From Fulvia fulva (taxonomy: Eukaryota > Ascomycota > Dothideomycetes > Mycosphaerellales > Mycosphaerellaceae): a stretch of 64,000 nucleotides of DNA. The position numbers and the translations under genes are program-made. Under the pieces are notes generated by a model that saw only the letters and a list, made by a program, of their open reading frames with translations, was not told the DNA's origin and ran no database searches. The stretch covers positions 1,550,001-1,614,000 of the forward strand of contig NC_063017.1 of assembly GCF_020509005.1 (NCBI RefSeq), given 5' to 3'. This document shows, piece by piece, positions 12,794 through 25,356 of this stretch; the first letter of the stretch is position 1, and each line of letters starts with the position of its first letter.

Positions 12794-13201
12794 TATTAAA
12801 TAGGTATAGTATATATATAGACGGAAGTTAGGATACGTAATAGGGAAGGAGGAAGGACTAATATAGTATACGAAGGTATATAGTAGAATAGTATTTAGTA
12901 CTAAAGGTGTCTCTACTATCGGTATAGAGACTACGTCTCTTATACCTATATAGAGGGATATTGCTCTAGTCCTAGTTCTGTTTTACTACGCCTTATCGGT
13001 TTTACCTATATCTTATCCTACGACGGCAGTTCCTCCGACAGTCTCGTACTAACTAGCTAAGCGACTTTAGGTCCTCTAAGTCGCTCCTACTATTCGTACG
13101 GTGTCTCGGTAGTATTACCGTACTATTGTCTCGACTAGCTTAGTATATACTAAGTCAGTCTTAGTACCGTACGATATACCTACTAACCTATATTCTTAAT
13201 A
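12794..13201 (-). repeat. Copia-B 5' LTR (408 bp)
   Basis: Intact partner of the split LTR. It begins TATTAAATAGG and ends TTAATA, both mutated TG...CA ends. It is flanked outside by GTAGT (13202-13206). Confidence 0.88.
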
Positions 13202-13206
13202 GTAGT

Positions 13207-16200
13207 GGTTATTAATTAGTAAGCTACCGATCCGCCGTAGAAAGAATCTACTACGTAAGCTACATATCGTCGAAAGAACGTACTAAAGTTACGATATCCT
13301 ATATATATATATAAGCCTACTATACGTAATAAATACTAGCCTACCGTCGAGACGGAGTCCGAGGACCCCCTATAGTAGCTATAGCTACCGCCGAGACTAT
13401 TTACTTATATACCTATTACGCGGGCGACCCTACCGTTTAGTAATCCTAACCCTAACTCTAACCCTAAGGGCAAATCGAAAGTAGTTTAATAATACGAGAC
13501 ACGTTATTAGCTTCGATAGAAGGCCGGCTTAGGTATAGGTAAGAGAGTATAGCGCCGAGTAAATCCCCCGCTAGTTACTAGTAAGGTAGTAGTAGAGCTT
13601 ACGGATAGACCGGATATCGATTAACGCCGAGCTCTACTAGAGTAGTAACTACTAAATTCTTCCGAGGATATAATATCCTTAGTATTAGTATCGTTTAGGT
13701 ACTTAGAATATAGACCGCCGAAGTATATTAAGATAATCTAGAAACGCCGAGACGAGAACGCCGAGACTCGAGATAATATAAGTACGGAGCTATTACTTAA
13801 TACGGTATATATAGTATAGAACGCCGAGCCTACGTAAGTAGACGTCGACTTTATTAGTACGTACGTAAGTAAGTAGATACGTAATAGTATCGAGTCTTAG
13901 AAGAACGCTAATAAGTTCTATAAAGTATTTACTTTACTAGTAATAGTTTAGGCTCTAGGAGCTTCGTAGTATACTTAGCTTACTTAGTATAAGTATTAAG
14001 CGGATTAAGGTAGTACTATTAACTTGATTTACCTATATCTACGATAGCTACTTAACCTTAAGCTTCTACTAGTATCCTAACTACTCTAAGGCGGTCTTAA
14101 TATACGGACGGCTAATAGTAGTAGCGTGCTACTTACGAGCTAGGTTTACTTTAACGTCGAATACTAAGGGAATAGACGCTAGAGATAGGTCTTCGTATAC
14201 CCTAAGAAGAGAGGTAGACTATTACTTCTACTTATTAAATAGGTATAGTATATATACGTATAGAAGTTAGAATAGGTAATAGGGAACGAGGAAGGACTAA
14301 TATAGTATTCGACGGTATATAGTAGAACAGCTTTTAGTTATAAAGGTATTATATTCCCTAGGATTAGAGACCTAGTCTCTTATATCTATATAGGGGGAAT
14401 CTAGATCTCTAGCCCCTACTCCTTTCCCGACGCCTTAGCGGTTTTACCTACGTTTTACTATACGACGACGATCTCTATAGTAGTCTCGTACTAACGCTAT
14501 ACTAGTGTCTCGACTAATACGACATACCTACCGACCTATATTTATAATATTACTTAGTTTACTATACCTAGGAGCTATTAATACCGTAATTACTATTATA
14601 CCGGAAACGATTTAGATTAGAGACACCTTACTTAGCGAGGCTATAACGATAGTTAGCGCCCTAATAAAGAAGTTAGCGCCGCTATAAGTTAAGACTATAC
14701 TACCGCCGAGACTACGAGTCGCGGAGATAAATAATAGTGACTCTAAAGATAAGGCTAGTACGCCTACTACCGATACCGACTAGGGTTTTCTATAGGTCCT
14801 AACTAAGATAGTAAAAGGCTTATAGTAGTAGTAAATATAATAGTAATATCGCCGCCGCTATCGCCGTAGCGACGAGATAAGTATAACTAGAAGCGCCGAG
14901 AGCGTAACCGTATTAGAAGAATTATTATATAGTACTCTAAGTACTTCACGCGTATACGTAGCGATACTTACTAGAGCTACTATACTAGTAGGAAGGAAGC
15001 TTAGTATAAAGCTAAATAATACCGGCTATTAGACTTTAATCGTACTGAATATCGTTATAGAGAAGGAGATACGGGTAAGAATCACCCTATCGACTATACC
15101 TTTGGTCACTACTTTTACTTTATATACTATACCGAGGTATTATAGATAGAGTTATAGGATCCTTATAGTAGGACTATTAAGGTACGACCGAAACGCGATA
15201 ACGAGACTTTTCTAATATAACGCCGTATTAAGCGTTTACTAATCGATATAAGTAAGTCACTTAATAAGCTTAAAGCCTAGCGCGCTAAGAAGAAGCTTTT
15301 ACTTAGTAAGTAAGTCCTACCGGAAGATCGCCTTAAGGTATTATAGATACTATAGACCTATTAACACCTCGAGGTAATAGGACTAGATAACCTTAGCGAA
15401 CCTATAGATTTGCTTATTTACCGTACGAAGATTAAGGAAGGTACGTAGCCGTATCGTACTCGGCTAAAGAAGATAGCCGCCGAGAAGGAGTAGTACCTCC
15501 GTAACTAGTCCGTAACCGAATTAAAGGCCGGAATATATAAGGGTACTGTTAAAGCTAATAGCGAGATATCTATATAGGAGGCTAATATAAGACTAGTGCC
15601 TAAGGGCGACGGCTATCGCTATACCTAGAACTACTATTATATAATTAAAGACTAGCTAGCCGTATTAATATAGAAGTTATAGAAAGCTTATTAATTCCTA
15701 AGAGATTAGCGTATATAGATATTTAGTTAGCTTAACTTAAAGAACGTATACTAGATAGTCCTTATTTATCTAGTAGACTAACACTTTCTTATATTCTACG
15801 TACTAGGCCTCGGATAGTTATAACTAATACGTATAGCGTAAGGAGCTAAGTTATTACTACTTACTATAAACGAGCTTAGTAATATCGCCTTTAGCGAGAT
15901 ACTAGCTCCGTAGCTAGAGCCTTCCTTACTATATAGTGATTTATCTAAGAAGCTACCGTATATAATATTCTATATCGACGATTTAATACCCGCGTATACT
16001 ATATAGCGGGATCACTAGTTCTTTATCCGTAATTACCTATTACTACGACTATAATAGGCTAAGTTCTACCTTATATTCGTAAAGATATAGATCGGTATAA
16101 ATAAGATAGTCCTCCTCGGTAAGATATATAAAGTTAGTAGAAAGCGTTTACCTAAGCTAGAGCGGGTAAAGAAGATACTAGATTATCCGGAGCCTAAGAA

Positions 16201-16330
16201 CTTATATCCGGCCGCGTACTATTCGAGTAGGGCGAGTCTAAGCAATTGTCCTTTAGCCTACTAAAGTAGCTAATAGTAAGTATTGTATCGAAACCTTTAG
16301 ATTAGAGCCTAGCCTACTAGTAGATATATT
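13207..16330 (+). mobile_element. Gypsy-C, right part (RT-bearing), RIP-mutated
   Basis: Continuation of the element at 1-2156 after the Copia-B target duplication. Around 15410-16220 a + strand frame with TAG stops shows reverse-transcriptase features: a KEGTQPYRTRLKK segment, a VPKGDG segment and the catalytic FYIDD box at 15968-15982. This is the F-Y-I-D-D variant rather than the usual Gypsy YLDD. The stretch 13207-14232 is Gag/linker-like, with an N-P repeat encoded near 13441-13468. The element is interrupted by the solo LTR at 14233-14549 and lost beyond about 16330. Calling it Gypsy is an inference from the RT context. Confidence 0.6.
14233..14549. repeat. Solo LTR related to Copia-B (317 bp)
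   Basis: Begins TATTAAATAGGTATAG and ends ATAATA. It follows the Copia-B LTR closely in its first two thirds, then lacks roughly 90 bp present in the 408-bp LTR (corresponding to the part after 'cgtactaac'). No internal element is attached. Flanks read CTACT (14228-14232) and TTACT (14550-14554), a target duplication with one C-to-T difference. This is a product of LTR-LTR recombination. Confidence 0.78.
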
Positions 16331-16404
16331 AATAGATAGATTTGTCATTCCCCTATTCTAGGACCCTATTCGGCCTATATAGGTATATATCTATTATTAT
16401 ATAC
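16331..16404 (-). repeat. Antisense fragment of the LINE 3' end
   Basis: About 74 bp are the reverse complement of the LINE 3' end at 21437-21510, including the AATAGATAGATTTGTCATTC stretch that corresponds to the (ATCT)n tail. Homology stops at 16404. It is best read as a very short 5'-truncated insertion in the opposite orientation. It marks the right limit of recognisable Gypsy-C. Confidence 0.75.
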
Positions 16405-16675
16405 AGATCTATTCGACTTATACCTTACCCGACTACGTACTTTTACCTACTTATAATAGGAGAGGAGAGACTATAAGTTAATTATTAGGGACAAAGACAA
16501 TATTTACTAAATCTCTTAGTAGATATTATAGTAGTAATATATCGGCTATATATTATACTAAGACCTTATAAGTGAGCTCGAACGGATCAAGACGACGACG
16601 GCGCGACCGAGGAAGTCGCCTATTCTACTACCGAAGGTACCTATCTTCGAGGCTATATCCTACTATTAGGGTGGA
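16405..16675. other. Unassigned RIP-mutated stretch
   Basis: About 270 bp between the antisense LINE fragment and the point where the two LINE copies become alignable (16676). It does not match the 5' end of the second LINE (25357-25527). It may be flanking Gypsy sequence or an alternative LINE 5' region. No readable frame. Confidence 0.4.
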
Positions 16676-16759
16676 TAGCTTGAAGTTTTCTTTACCCTGT
16701 TTCTTTACCTCTAAACGCCGCGGAGGTGCCTAGCTACATTAGGCAGCTCCTAGGTAATA

Positions 16760-17990
16760 GTAGCCTAGGCTACGGTACGGACGGCGCCTACGGCTCTATA
16801 GGCGAAGCTCCCCTAAGACAACTAGTAGTAACTTATAGAGGACGCAAAAAGTATAGAAACTAACGATTAGCTCCTATACCGGTCTCTATAGGTAATAATT
16901 ACTTAGCTACGCACGGCGCTTATACTATCGTATTACCGAGGGTAATAAGAAATAAGGACGACGTCCTAGGCGATTAGTAAGGCCACCCGGAATCAACACC
17001 CCTATAGCTAGGTATCGGTCGCGGTATCGGTACTAGGCCCCCGCCTAACGCACGATATAGTCACGATCCGTATTATAGTAAAGGAAGACTAGGCCGAGGT
17101 TACGAAGCTATCGAATAAGGAGCTCGCCTAACGAATTAACTAACTAGGGGTAGTCGTAGTGAACTAATAGTCTAACGGCACTCTATAGATCTATACTAGC
17201 TCTACTACTACTAGGAGGCACCTAGAGGCATAGCTATAGTAGGTATCTAAGGTTACGGTATTAGCGAAGGTCTTAACGAAGCAATTTACGATCCTAGTCT
17301 ACGACATGCCTAAGGAGTTCGACCTAACTAACTAAGGTCACCTACGTACTCTCTAAGAGGACAACCCGGTCACTCTTAACTCTCTAATCTAGAAGGCGAC
17401 TTGGCTCTATAGGAAATAGCTAGAAGGCAAGAAGGCCTCGGGGCTAATAGTATAGCTATAAGACGCGAAGGCGGCGGATCTAGCGATAGAATAAGGCCTA
17501 ATCTAGTAATATAGCCTTAAGATAGTAGAAAAGCACTCCTTACTCTTTCGTGTTCTCTAATGCTTTAAATACTAACAGTATAGACACCAAACCTATACGT
17601 GTATAAACAAGTAGGCCTACTTAAACTATATAGGAGACTATATATCTAGGGACTATATATCGGCTACGAGACGGTACGCGAACTGTCCGGGGCACTACCT
17701 ATCGTATAGCGTAGAATGCCTATAGCGGAAACTAGCGAAAAACAAGGCAATTATAAACAGAACCGTCGCCCTAAGCTTCTACGGCGACCGTAAGGCTAGC
17801 CTATACTAGAACTAGTTAGCGGCGGTCGGGTATAAGCGCCCTAGGGCCGAGAACGATATAAAGGATACGTAACCTAGGGCGTACGGGAGGCCACGTGCCC
17901 TACTAGCTACGGCGAGGGAATCTAACTAGGCCCGGCTCCCCTTTAGTATATAGCCGATAGGCGTAGACTAGGACGTATAAGGTAGTAGGA
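16760..17990 (+). pseudogene. LINE copy 1 ORF1 (nucleic-acid-binding Gag-like protein)
   Basis: Around 17570-17740 the frame reads as three successive CCHC-type knuckles with several Cys now Tyr; intact parts include ANCPGHYLSY and SRDY. The N-terminal part is alpha-helical and charged in character. Such ORF1 proteins coat LINE RNA. Stops at Gln and Trp positions abolish the frame. Copy 2 (25610-26840) preserves more of the knuckle Cys/His codons, for example around 26440-26520. Confidence 0.7.
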
Positions 17991-18049
17991 CATAGGACGC
18001 TATAGAGAAAATGATTATCGATACCGATAACTAGCCTCGACACGCTTAG

Positions 18050-21000
18050 TATCATCTAGTATAACGTTAACTATAGCAAGGATATAGTCTAGAACTATTT
18101 CCTACACGAGGCGGACCCGTACGTCTACTACGTCCTAGTAATCTAGGAGCTATAGATTAACCCGTACTATAAGAGACTAACGACCTATAAGTTACTAGGC
18201 TATACGACATACCTACGAGGCGACGGTAGACCCCGTACGTACTTCTATATTAGTAAGGACATACTAGAATCCGACTAGGAGGTAGTATACTACGTAGACG
18301 AAGAAGGCGGGGGCGATATTACCTCCCTCTACGTAGGTAGTACCTAGATATATAACCTATATATATAACCGCTAGCCTCGAGGTCTAGCCGCGACCTTAG
18401 GGTCTATAGATACCTAGACAGTACGCTTAAGAGACTAGGGTACTATATCGTAGTAGGAGACTTTAATATATACTACCCTTCCTAGGAAAGCCTTATATAG
18501 CTATACCCTATAGCCGACGAAGTACTCGACTTAATAGCGAGTAACGTAATTGCCCTTAATACCCCGAAGGACCTAGGTACCTAGAAGAGAGGGGGACTCT
18601 AAGGCATAATTGACCTCTCCTAGATCTTAGATAGCTACTACTATATAGTAACCTACTATAGGATCGAATATAAACTCGAGGCGTCGTTAGACTATATACT
18701 AGTTAGGACCTCTATTACGATATAGATATAACGTATACTAGCGAGAACCCCTAAGCTAAACTAGGGAAAGGCCTACTAGACTAATATCTAGGCGTACCTC
18801 GATAACTCCGAGAGGCTAGTCTAGATTGCGTAGTAGCAATATAATAGTAAAGACGAGATAGACGAGGCAGTCTAAGGGTTAATAGACAAAATAAGAAAAG
18901 CGACCTTACTTTACGTTCCGCTTACCTAACTAACGATATAGTCTAAACTATACTAGACGCCGAAGTGTACTATAGTAGTAAGAGAAGTAAGGAGAGCCCG
19001 CCGGGTATAGACGAGTAGCTATAGCGAGGAGGCCTAGAACGTATATAGGGAGGTATACTAATAGAAGAAAGCTACGATAAGGAGGGAGAAAGTAGTCGGC
19101 TAGAGAGCTATAGTGGAAGAAATCGCCGGTAAGTCAGAGAGGATGTGGAAGCTAGCAAAATAGGCCCGACAGGACCCTACACAGGGCCCCTCCTTCTCTA
19201 TCCTAGCGCTACAATCGCCTAGTAGCCCGGTTAGCGACCCCGAGGCTAAGGCGCGTCTACTAGCTAGTAAGTTCTTCCCGCCCCTAGTCGAGGCTGATCT
19301 AAGCGACATAAATAGCTCTACTCCCCTAGCCCCTAGTATTACGGTCCGATAGGAGGTGTCCGAGGGAGAAGTTGCCGCTATACTTAGGAAGTTACCGGCG
19401 AAGAAAGCCCCGGGGCCGGATAGGATCCTAAACGAGCTACTAAAGAAGTGTAGAGATCAACTAGCCCTAGTAGTTATAGCGATGTTTAACGCCTGCCTAT
19501 AGACCGGATACTACCCGATAGTATTTAAACAATCGACGATAGTAGTCCTACGTAAGCCGTAAAAGGAAGACTATACGTAGGTAAAGTAATACTGCCTAAT
19601 TACGCTCCTTAACACTCTTAGGAAGGCGCTTAAGAAGCTAGTTATAACGAGACTCTCCGAGGCGGTAGAGGAATACTCCCTACTCCCGGACACCTAGATA
19701 GGTACGCGCCTATAGCGATCGACGCTATCCGCGATAGAACTTATCACCTCTTAGGTAAAGGCTATCTAGTATAGGAATAGGGACAAGATAGTATCCTTAC
19801 TTAGTCTAGATATATCGGGAGCCTTCGACTACGTATTATACCCGCGGCTACTCTATATTCTAAGGTCGAAAGGACTCCCTAAATAGCTTATTAACTTCGT
19901 ACGGTCCTACCTCTAAAACCGTAGCACGTCGATCCTAGTCGGCTAGTATAGAAGCCCATTTTAAGCAGTCTATACTAGAATCCTATAAGGCTTAACGCTA
20001 GTACCTATTCTGTTCCTCTTCTTTATAGCAACGCTACTCCTAGCCCTAGAATCCTAGAACACCGCTACGAGCGGCTTCGTAGACGATACGAACATCCTAG
20101 CGTAGTCTTCCTCGACTAAGGAGAACTATAGGCTACTAGAAGAGAAGCATAAGATCGACGAGGACTAGGCTAGGAGGTACGGGGCTCGGTTTGCCCTAGA
20201 AAAGTATAATCTAATACACTTTACGCGCCGGCTACGATTCTATAGTATATAAGCTTCTATCTAGATATAGGGGCACACGACTAACCCGGTAGATCAGCTT
20301 AGGATCCTCGGACTATAGGTAGACCCGGCGCTACGGTAGAGGAAGTACGTATAGGTAATATTACGGAAAGCTAAACGGAATATAGCATTATACTAGAGGC
20401 TCACTACGTCTATATAGGGCGCGGACTTCCGGTAGTTACGACTCCTATATACGGCTATTATACGGCTAGTCCTTACCTATAGTAGCTAAGTATAGTCCTT
20501 AGGCGAGAGGGCCTACCTATCGAAGGGACTCGTCGCGCTACTAGCGAAGATCTAAAACTAATGCCTAAGGAAGGTCACCGGGGTATATAAGTCGACGCTA
20601 ATAAGGATACTTAAGCACGAGACCGCTATACTACCGATCGACCTCTATATCTAGGGACTACGGACCTCCTACTTAGGCAAGTCGGTATAGTACCTAGTAT
20701 AGAAGGTTATCGCTAGTATAGTCGTAAGGGTCTACGAATTAGTACTAGCGTATAAGGGCATTCGACCCGGAAACGAGCCGAACTACCGGGTAAGGGACGA
20801 ATAGCTAGTAATATAATAGGAAGGTAAGAAATCGTTTATAGAGCAACTATAGAAAGAGAGGTAGAATAACTAGGTTGTAGGGCATAGTAGACGCCCTTAG
20901 CTAGCGGGACAACCTAAGGAATAGTTAGCTATAAAATCCGCGGTTAAGCACCCCCCGAAGCTTATCTACTACCGCCTTACGAGGGTATAGAGTAGTATAG

Positions 21001-21400
21001 CAACCTAACTACGAAGCGAACATATCGGCCTCTAGGGGTACCTATTATAGAGGAAGGTTCTAGGATACACGAATACTAGCTACCCCTACGGCTATCGCTC
21101 CTAGAACGTACGGTACGTACTCCTCGTCTATCCGAGGTAGTCGCTAGGAAGGGGGGAGTAGATAGTAAAGGCGAGGAACCGGACGATTAGGGCACTTCTT
21201 AATAACGCTAAGGACCTACGGCGTATTACGAACTAGATACCAGAGAAGGGCTGGCTAGAATAGTACCGCCTAGTAGGAGTAGTATAGGGAGAGAGGGCAC
21301 GACGTAGCGCGAGAAGACCGGCTAGGAGCGGGGGCTAACGGGGTAGTGATATAGACTACGTACGTTCAGGGGGAAAGCTAATCTAGATAAGGAGAAGTCG
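18050..21400 (+). pseudogene. LINE copy 1 ORF2: endonuclease and reverse transcriptase
   Basis: A single frame (with TAG/TAA interruptions) contains the APE endonuclease catalytic box GDFN at 18456-18467 and the RT catalytic box FVDD at 20076-20087, both in the same phase, with RT signatures SLDISGAFDYV and IPQGL-like segments between. The C-terminal part (about 20980-21150) has an RSEHIGL segment and a mutated Cys-rich motif, as in Tad-group elements. Endonuclease nicks the target and RT extends from the nick. Function is destroyed by stops. Confidence 0.85.
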
Positions 21401-23149
21401 GGAGCGGGAAGGGTTTTCACCTATTCGGGGTTCCCTTTATATATAATAATAGATATATACCTATATAGGCCGAATAGGGTCCTAGAACAGGGGAATGACA
21501 AATCTATCTATCTATCTATTACTATATACAATCTTAAGGAGGTACGGGAGGTATTAACTACTTAGAAGTGTCGGCTATAGGCTAAGGCCAATCGGTATAA
21601 GGATAAGTTAGTATCGCTCTAAGTAATACTCGACGAGCTTAGGGACGATAAGGACTTAGTAGCTAAGATTGCTTACCTAAAGAAGTTAGGTAAGAAGGCG
21701 GCCGCTAAGATTAAGAACTTACGTAGTTATAATATAGATCTAGCTAGCAAACTCGAAGCGACCTAGACTAAGTTAGCTACTAAGTAGAGCTTAGGGGAGC
21801 GTACTACCGCGTTTATTACGGATCTATAAGCCTAGCTAAAGGAGCGCGATAACTATATCGCTTAGCTAAAGCCTAAGGAACCGACACCTCTACTACCTCC
21901 TACGAGGTAGAAGTCCGCTCTCGAGAAGCTACTCGACGGCGAGGACTCTAGTATTAAGATAGGTATAACGAAGACTAAGAAGGCTACCTCTACCGTAGCT
22001 AGCGACAATAATAATACTACGGTAGTCTTAGTTAACGCCGCTATCTAGCGTAGTAACGGCGGTACCCGTAACCCGATTAACTCGAGGAAGATTCCTATAT
22101 TCTTAGCTAATATACCTAATTATAAGGATAAACTAGGATTTGTAGAGTAGAAGGAGAAAGTAGAGGACTATATAACTATAGAAGAGTTATATAGCCGATT
22201 ATCTATAGTATACTTAGTAGTATTTAATAACTTCGTCGTCGGTAATACTAACGCCCGCCTACGGCTATATAAGAAGAAGGTGACCGGTTAGCGTAAGTTA
22301 ATAACAGTGCTAAACGACTCTTACGGCGAGTACTATAAGCTTAAGAAGCATAAAAAGGCTTATAACAACTATACCTAAGGTAATCGTATATTTGACGTAT
22401 TTTATACTAAGTTCCTAGAGTACGGGTACTATCTAGAGAAGATAGATAAGGAACTTATCGACGATATCTAGGACAAGCTAAACGATAAGTTAAAGTAGGC
22501 ACTAGTATATCGCGACGACTTTGATAACCTCCTAGCCCTTTAGCAATACCTTCGTAATATCGAACTGAAATTAGACAATATTAAGGGTTCCGGCGGAGGC
22601 GGTAGCGGCCGTAATAGCGGTAGTCGTCGCGGTAGTAACGAAGGCAAGCCTAAGTATATCTACTATAACGAGAAGATTCGTAAGGAATATAATCTTAAAG
22701 CCGCTAAGTACGATAGTCATACCTTCCGTAATCTTACTAAGGAAGAAGTAGCTAAGCCTAAGGAGGATATATTCTACTACGTATATAAGGCTATAGACTA
22801 TAAGGGTGCCTAGTCGCCGAAGTGTCCCTTTAAGAGGTATAAGAAGACTAGTAGCGACGCTAATAACGCTACGAAGAACGTATCGATCTAGGTCGGCAAC
22901 GTACTAGTATAGCTTAAGGCTACCGAGTCGGGGGAAGCCTAGGCTCTAGTCGTATACGTACCGACTAGTAGCCTATACTCGCGCCTAGTACTAATCTTCC
23001 GAGGACGGTACTACTAGAACCTCCTAAGGTAACGCCCTTATTATATTACCGTTATAGAGGAAAGAGGAACCCTATATAGTAGGAAATAGTAATTAGTAAC
23101 ATCCCTATAATCTTTAGTCCGGAGGTTATACTATATACTATAAAGACGA

Positions 23150-25356
23150 TAGACCTTCCGCTAAGAAGCTCGTATATTATAGTAGTAGGCGTAGCGGGTA
23201 GTAAGCTAGTACGTATTCTAATAGATCCCGGTACTGAGTCGCTATTTTATAATACGAAGTTTACGAAGAAAGATCTATTACGAACACGACTACCTTAGGC
23301 TTAGAAGATAGGCCTAGGAGCTAAGCCTAAAGTATCTAGTCAAGCTACGGAATATGTTAAGACTAAGGTCGACCTAAACGGTTATATCGAGGAAGTTAGT
23401 TACTTCGTTACTAACCTCGACTACGACTTCGTGTTTAGTATACCCTAGTTCTAGAAGTACTACCCTATACTAGACTAGAGAGCTAATATATTTATATTTA
23501 CTAAAAAGTACTATACGGATTATTACGATCCTTGCCCTATAACTATCGGCGGCACAAAGGTTTATATATAGTACGCTATCCCTTATTTATAGACTCTAGA
23601 ACCTAACATCTAGGTGTCTAGTATAACAATTAGCGAAGCCTACGTAGAAAACCTAGACGAAGGTTACCTTATTTAGGAAATAGGGACTCTAAACCCTAAT
23701 AAGCTAGAGCCTACGACTAAGGAACTTATTCACGATATTAGTATACGGCTGAGTACTATATTAGCTAAAGACAAGGCTATCTATATAAACAAGAAGCAAG
23801 CGACTATACGAGAAGTCGAATCCTTACTACCCTAATAGCTAAAGGACCTAAAGTACGGATTTGACCCGTCTATTACTAAAGTCCTGCCTCCCTATCGCCC
23901 CGAATTAGATTTAGCGATTAAATTCGTTAAAGGCGCTAAGCTGCCTTTTAAGCGTCCTTATTCTATATCGAGACTAGAGCTCGATATAACTAAAGCCTAC
24001 GTCGATAAGGAAGAAGCCGCTAGTAAAATCCGACGCTCTACGTCCTAGATCGATAGTCCTATTATTATTGTTAAGAATCCGGGTAGAGGACTCCGTGTCT
24101 ACGTAGACTATAGAGCTGTTAGAGTTATTACCGTTAAGAATAGGTACCCGATACCTCAAGTCCGTAAGACCCTAGCTCGTATAAGTAGCGTATAGTAGTT
24201 AACTATCTTAGACATTATTATAGCATTTAACGAGCTACGTATCCGTAAAGGCGACGAATAGAAGACAGCCTTTACTACCCGATATAGCACCTACGAATCG
24301 CTTATAGTACTATTTGGTCTCTATAACGTACTAAGCGCGTTCTAGGTATATATTAATAAAGTATTATATAGACACCTAGACAACTTCGTATCTATATACC
24401 TAGACGACTATATCGTGTTCACGTATAGTTTATTGAAGGAATACGTGAAACACGTAAGTACTATTGTTAGGTGTCTAATTGACGCTCGACTTCCTATAGA
24501 CGTCTATAAGTACCGCTTCTTCTAGAAGAGCGTTAAGTTCTTAGGACTAATTATTACTAACAAGGGTATTTAGATAGATAAATCCAAGGTCTAGACTATT
24601 ATAGATTAGGCTACTCTATAGAGCTTAAAGGATATACTGTCCTTCCTTAGGCTAGCTAACTTCTATAGGAGGTTCGTTAACAACTTTTCCGGTATCGTTA
24701 TACCTTTAACCGACCTTATACGCGGCAACGTACTTAAGAATCGTACACCCTTCGTATAGAGCCTAGACTACTAAAGTGCGTTCGAGACCCTAAAGGCAGC
24801 ATTCTATAAACGCCTAGTATTAGTACATTTTGATATTACTAAGCCCTACGTCGTAGAAACTAATTCCTTAGACAGGTATATAGCTAGCGTATTGTCTTAG
24901 GTTAGAGAGGACGGTAAATTGCATCCTATCGCATTCTACTCGATAAAGATAAACCTAGTAGAATATAGTTACGAGATTTACGATAAGGAGCTAATAGCTA
25001 TTATTAGAGCGTTTAAGGAATAGAGGCCGGAGCTAATAAGCGCTCCCTCTAAGGTTCTTACCGACTATAAGGGCTTAGAGTAGTTTATAAAGACTAAGTA
25101 GCTGACCCGCCGATAAGCGCGCTAGAGCGAGTTCCTGTCCGGGTTCGACTTCTAGATAGAATATCGCCCTAGTAAGCTTAGGACAAAGCCCGATAGCCTT
25201 ACGCGCCGTAGACAAGACATAGACGATAAGGATGATATAAAACATAGGTAGCAAGCTATATTGAAGCTACCTAATCTCCCTCCTAATATACGTAAGCGCT
25301 TAAAGCTATTAGCTATAACTACTCCGCGTACTACGGCCGACTAGTATTAATTAGTA
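23150..25356 (+). pseudogene. Gypsy-2 protease, reverse transcriptase and RNase H
   Basis: One frame with TAG interruptions. The protease active site reads IDPGTES at 23221-23241. The RT shows VYVDYRAV, NRYPIPQ and the catalytic YLDD box at 24397-24408. RNase H begins around 24830 with VETN and continues through YDKELIAI. The run of motifs and spacing is typical of Gypsy pol. The coding sequence is interrupted inside the RNase H/integrase linker by LINE copy 2 at 25356. Confidence 0.88.
25345..25356. repeat. Target-site duplication of LINE copy 2 (left)
   Basis: The 12-base TATTAATTAGTA is repeated exactly at 30359-30370, bracketing LINE copy 2. Twelve bases is within the range seen for target-primed reverse transcription. 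Confidence 0.82.

Larger units (their letters stand above)
2157..13201 (-). mobile_element. Copia-B, full-length RIP-mutated Ty1/Copia element
   Basis: The element is bounded by 408-bp LTRs. The right (5') LTR is 12794-13201. The left (3') LTR is 2157-2176 plus 7632-8019, split by the nested Copia-A. Target-site duplication GTAGT is seen at 2152-2156 and 13202-13206. On the minus strand the order is primer-binding site, Gag, protease, integrase, RT, RNase H, which is the Copia order. Frame remnants include protease-like sequence at 11398-11586, integrase start at 10948-11154 and RT/RNase H at 8509-8739. Nearly every CA/TG is lost, so it cannot encode active proteins. Its internal sequence is a clear relative of Copia-A but more mutated, so it is older. 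Confidence 0.88.
16676..21519 (+). mobile_element. LINE copy 1 (Tad-like non-LTR retrotransposon)
   Basis: Encodes, on the + strand, an ORF1 with three Cys/His knuckles, then an APE-type endonuclease and an RT in one frame, and ends in an (ATCT)n tail. It aligns almost throughout with copy 2 (25357-30358). The 5' end is taken as the start of shared sequence, since the upstream part differs, so copy 1 may be 5'-truncated. A convincing target duplication was not found. Both ORFs are broken by RIP-type stops. Confidence 0.85.
21520..25356 (+). mobile_element. Gypsy-2, left part: Gag, protease, RT, RNase H
   Basis: A + strand Ty3/Gypsy element whose reading continues after LINE copy 2 at 30371. 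Gag with a long lysine/leucine-rich coiled-coil-like segment runs from about 21540, followed by a glycine/serine/arginine linker at 22590-22640 and a zinc-knuckle remnant near 22770-22840. Its 5' LTR and leader are missing, apparently lost at the LINE copy 1 junction. RIP stops occur throughout. Confidence 0.82.

Noticed and set aside
13441..13470. Telomere-like CCTAAC repeats (three to four imperfect units)
   Set aside because: They lie inside Gypsy-C and in one frame encode an Asn-Pro repeat. Too short and imperfect to call an interstitial telomere.
16392..21533. TATTATTATATACA and TATTACTATATACA as target duplication of LINE copy 1
   Set aside because: The left copy is explained as part of the antisense LINE 3' fragment, and sequence beyond the right copy does not continue that fragment.
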